NCBI GenBank assembly: GCA_958295915.1
Contig: OY282381.1
Location: 580,722 to 644,721 of the forward strand
Direction: 5' to 3'
Origin: an uncultured Caldilineaceae bacterium
GTDB taxonomy: Bacteria > Chloroflexota > Anaerolineae > Caldilineales > Caldilineaceae
DNA: 64,000 nt
The notes under the pieces were generated by a model, which was not told the origin of the DNA, made no database searches, and saw nothing but the letters and a program-made list of their open reading frames with translations. Both the position numbers and the translations under genes were made by a program. This document shows, piece after piece, positions 61,741 through 64,000 of the stretch. Position 1 is the first letter of the stretch. Every line of letters begins with the position of its first letter.

Positions 61741-62847
61741 CTACAGGGAGTTGTTGAATGCGCCACTGCTCGAAAGAGGCGCGATTGTGGCAAGGATTTC
61801 AGATAGATCTACTTTCTGCGGCTGGCCGGAGTGAATGGATGCCGTGATCTTCTCGATCAGCAACGTGGACACGATGCCAGCCTGTGGCGGCACATAGGGT
61901 TCCGTATCGTTTTGAATCGCCTCAACCAGCAGAGACAAGCGTTCAATCGGCGGCGGCGCCACTGTCTCGGCAGCGCGCCTCTTTCGAGCGGAGGCGCTTT
62001 CAACGCTTTCTCCGTCCTCTGGGTCGGGCGTTGAGAAAGTGACTTTGCGGAAGTGTTCATAGAGCACAGCGGAACGCGCGCCGTCGAAGAATTCAAAGAA
62101 CCACTTGGAGATAACGGGATTGCTGCCGGCGTCGCTCATCAGGAAGGTGGCGACCGAACCGTTGGCAAAGCGGATGGTACTGGCGACCGTGTCCACCATA
62201 TCAGGACTTCCCAACTCGCCGGGGTGGGTCACCTGGCCGCCTGTTGCGTAGACCTCCACCGGCATGCTGTCGTGTATCCAGCAGAGGAAATCCACCATGT
62301 GGACGCCGACATCGAAAAGTGGGCCCCCGCCCTCCTCGGGATGCCAGCGCCAGCGGCTGAGGTCTGCCCGGCTCATCATACACTGGCTGTGGCTCACCTT
62401 GGGCGCGCTCAAGCGCTGCTGAATGGCGCGCGCGGCGCCGGAAAAACGGATGGAGAAGTTGAGCATCAGTTTCGTGCCGGCGGCTTTCATAGCCTCATAG
62501 ATGCGCAGACAGTCGGCCGTAGTCATGGCCATGGGCTTTTCCAAGAACAGATGCTTGCCGGCCTGGCAGGCGGCCACTGCCAGATCAGCATGGGAATTGT
62601 GGGAAGTTGCAATCGAGACGATATCCACAGCTGGATCGGCAAAAATGCGCGCGGGATCCGTAGTCGCGTAGTCTCCATTGTGTTCCTGGTTCAACTGTTG
62701 CGCCATGCTGGCCCGGATATCGCAGAAGCCGCGTACGGCGATGCCGTCCGTGGCTGATGCCCAGCGGGCATGCGCTCTGCCGGCGCTGCCGCAGCCGATA
62801 AGCGCCCATCCCAGAGCAGCGCCTGTTATTTCGTCTGTTGTAGTCAT
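61741..62847 (-). CDS. Gfo/Idh/MocA family oxidoreductase
   Basis: 368 residues from ATG 62847 (a TTG at 62871 is possible). The N-terminal Rossmann fold has WALIGCGSAGRAHARW, VDIVSIATSHNSHADLAVAACQAGKHLFLEKPMAMTTADC (cited by SIATSHNSHADLAV and KHLFLEKPMAMTT with the catalytic EKP). The second domain includes GGPLFDVGVHMVDFLCW. Two family B repeats lie in the frame: one codes for the segment around ESASARKRRAAETVAPPP (about residues 282-300), the other supplies the last residues LSSSGAFNNSL and the stop. So the natural C-terminus may have been replaced. It acts on sugars or polyols in homologues; substrate unknown. Confidence 0.9.
   Translation of the reverse strand: MTTTDEITGAALGWALIGCGSAGRAHARWASATDGIAVRGFCDIRASMAQQLNQEHNGDYATTDPARIFADPAVDIVSIATSHNSHADLAVAACQAGKHLFLEKPMAMTTADCLRIYEAMKAAGTKLMLNFSIRFSGAARAIQQRLSAPKVSHSQCMMSRADLSRWRWHPEEGGGPLFDVGVHMVDFLCWIHDSMPVEVYATGGQVTHPGELGSPDMVDTVASTIRFANGSVATFLMSDAGSNPVISKWFFEFFDGARSAVLYEHFRKVTFSTPDPEDGESVESASARKRRAAETVAPPPIERLSLLVEAIQNDTEPYVPPQAGIVSTLLIEKITASIHSGQPQKVDLSEILATIAPLSSSGAFNNSL
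61760..61782. repeat. Hairpin repeat, family B, copy 3 (in coding sequence)
   Basis: Arm GCGCCACT (one mismatch), loop GCTCGAA, arm AGAGGCGC, preceded by GTTGAAT. It forms the 3' end of the Gfo/Idh/MocA gene. Confidence 0.8.
61975..61997. repeat. Hairpin repeat, family B, copy 4 (inverted, in coding sequence)
   Basis: GCGCCTCT then TTCGAGC then GGAGGCGC, followed by TTTCAAC, that is, the reverse complement of the family consensus with one mismatch. It is in frame inside the Gfo/Idh/MocA gene. Confidence 0.75.
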
Positions 62848-62992
62848 AGATTCATTCTCAAGCTGCTTCAATTGTGCCTCTGTCGCCGCTTACTTATCGT
62901 AGCTTTGCCCAGAGACCTATTGCGCGCGGCAACGCCTACACGCTTCATACCTATATTGTACACGAAAGCGCAATGTGTGCGAAGATTGCAAT

Positions 62993-63015
62993 GCGTCTCT
63001 GCTCGAAAGAGGCGC
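62993..63015. repeat. Hairpin repeat, family B, copy 5
   Basis: Arm GCGTCTCT (one mismatch), loop GCTCGAA, arm AGAGGCGC, preceded by TTGCAAT as in copy 1. It lies in the divergent gap between the oxidoreductase and the dioxygenase gene. Confidence 0.8.
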
Positions 63016-63104
63016 GTAGAGGAGCGATCTTGGAGGTAGCGCGACAAACCAGACTGGGATATACTATCCCAAAGCAAACTTCACAGGATTCACAGGAGGC
63101 CCAA

Positions 63105-64000
63105 ATGTCTGGGAAGGTGAACGCGCAAGAACAGCATGCTCGCAACCGAGCGGCGGCGGGGCTAACGCCACAGCAGATCCGACAGTTCCAGGAGGACGGC
63201 TTTCTGATCGTACGCGGCCTGTTGCCCCAAGAGGCGCTACAGCCGCTGATCGCCGAACTTACGCAAAAGGTAGATGAGGCAACCCGGGAAGCGGTGCGGC
63301 AGGGTCTGCTCGATTCTGCGAACACATTCCCAGACGCGCCGTTCGCTACCCGACTGGCGTTGGTGTCCAACGCCTGCGCAGACCGGACTTGGCTATGGCA
63401 GAACTATTTCTCCCGGCAGAAGCCCATATCCGCCGGTATGTTTGCCCTCAGGACGGCATCCGCCTTGCTGGATGCGACCGAATCTCTGATCGGGCCGGAA
63501 ATCCTGGCCCATCCCCAGTTTGGCCTGCGCACGAAATTGCCAGACCTTGCGATCATGGATATACCATGGCATCAGGATCTGGCCTACCTGACGCCGGACG
63601 AGGCGGGGGAAACCCTGGTTGTCAATTTTTGGATCCCGCTTGCCAGGGCCACCACTGAAAACGGCTGCCTGCAGGTGATTCCAGGCTCCCACCGTATGGG
63701 GCTGCTGGCGCATGACCTGCGCCTCGAGACGCCTGGCCATAAGGGGTTCATAGGGATTGCCGACGCCGCCCTGCCGTCCGACGATTGCATATCATGCGCG
63801 GTGGATGTGGGGGATGTGTTGCTGACGACGGAACGGCTCGTGCATCGCTCGATTCCCAATCGGTCGAACACCGTCCGCTGGAGTGTCGATACGCGCTATA
63901 ACCGTATTGGCCTGCCGACGGGCCGGTCGCAGGTGCCTGGCTTTGTGGCCCGCAGCCAGCGGCATCCTGAGCGAGTCGCCCAGTCGTACCACGATTGGCT
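63105..64000 (+). CDS. Phytanoyl-CoA dioxygenase family protein (partial)
   Basis: 298 residues visible, cut by the right edge, likely nearly complete. Fe(II)/2-oxoglutarate oxygenase: LTPQQIRQFQEDGFLIVRGLLP opening (cited by QFQEDGFLIVRGLL), the HxD pair H156 and D158 in WHQDLAYLTPDE, NFWIPLARATTENGCLQVIPGSHRMG (cited by ENGCLQVIPGSHRMG), distal H247 in RLVHRSIPNRS and R258 for 2-oxoglutarate. AGGAGG is 5 nt before the ATG. Homologues hydroxylate small molecules; substrate unknown. No stop is seen before position 64000. Confidence 0.92.
   Translation, partial: MSGKVNAQEQHARNRAAAGLTPQQIRQFQEDGFLIVRGLLPQEALQPLIAELTQKVDEATREAVRQGLLDSANTFPDAPFATRLALVSNACADRTWLWQNYFSRQKPISAGMFALRTASALLDATESLIGPEILAHPQFGLRTKLPDLAIMDIPWHQDLAYLTPDEAGETLVVNFWIPLARATTENGCLQVIPGSHRMGLLAHDLRLETPGHKGFIGIADAALPSDDCISCAVDVGDVLLTTERLVHRSIPNRSNTVRWSVDTRYNRIGLPTGRSQVPGFVARSQRHPERVAQSYHDW

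Noticed and set aside
1..64000. CRISPR array
   Set aside because: Repeats found are palindromic dispersed families or coding tandem repeats, without regular unique spacers.
1..64000. tRNA or rRNA genes
   Set aside because: No cloverleaf with a T-loop GTTCRA block and no rRNA-like sequence was noticed in the gaps.

Overview
The window looks like chromosomal DNA of a bacterium from the phylum Chloroflexota, probably an Anaerolineae or Caldilineae relative. That placement is an inference from gene content and protein style: complex I encoded by fused nuoCD and fused nuoEF genes plus a second partial nuo set, a MreBCD-PBP2-RodA-MinCD block without minE, and moderately high G+C. No rRNA, tRNA or CRISPR array was seen.

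Layout. 1-1173 is the start of a membrane protein running off the left edge. 1341-8433 holds housekeeping genes: a SIMPL-domain protein, a small membrane-anchored repeat protein behind a consensus promoter, ribosomal protein L25, and a leftward block of LysM/M23 peptidase, hpt, NUDIX hydrolase, a small unknown protein and tilS. 8700-16887 is a rightward cell-shape and division cluster: mreB, mreC, mreD, PBP2, minC, minD, rodA. 16938-32768 is a leftward respiratory complex I operon (A, B, CD, EF, G, H, I, J, K, L, M, N), complete for all subunit functions through two fusions and driven by a strong promoter at 32840-32869. Back to back with it, 32981-41889 is a second rightward set that encodes only the membrane arm (A, H, J, K, L, M, N) plus a small TPR-like membrane protein. 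A broken tnpB lies inside the first operon and a broken IS607-type tnpA inside the second.

41894-48206 holds accessory metabolism: an aldo/keto reductase, a methyltransferase-cupin pair, an HpcH/HpaI aldolase, and a polar amino acid ABC transporter whose binding protein carries two nearly identical tandem domains. 48332-49963 is amtB-glnB for ammonium. 50368-52199 is pdxS and pdxT for vitamin B6. 52196-54777 holds a repeat-tailed DUF4013 membrane protein and queG. 55206-60848 holds rpsO, pnp, lepB and a fused AI-2E-type exporter/HAD protein. 61266-64000 holds a VOC protein, a Gfo/Idh/MocA oxidoreductase and a phytanoyl-CoA dioxygenase cut by the right edge.

Repeats matter here. Family A is a palindromic intergenic sequence between operons and inside the nuo clusters. 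Family B is a 23-bp hairpin repeat with five copies at 55-63 kb, two of them inside the Gfo/Idh/MocA reading frame. In-frame repeat-like inserts also lie in nuoN and nuoG of the first operon. The most notable items are the membrane-arm-only complex I set, the repeat-derived protein segments, the duplicated binding-protein domain, and the promoter assembled from two 18-bp tandem repeats ahead of pdxS.
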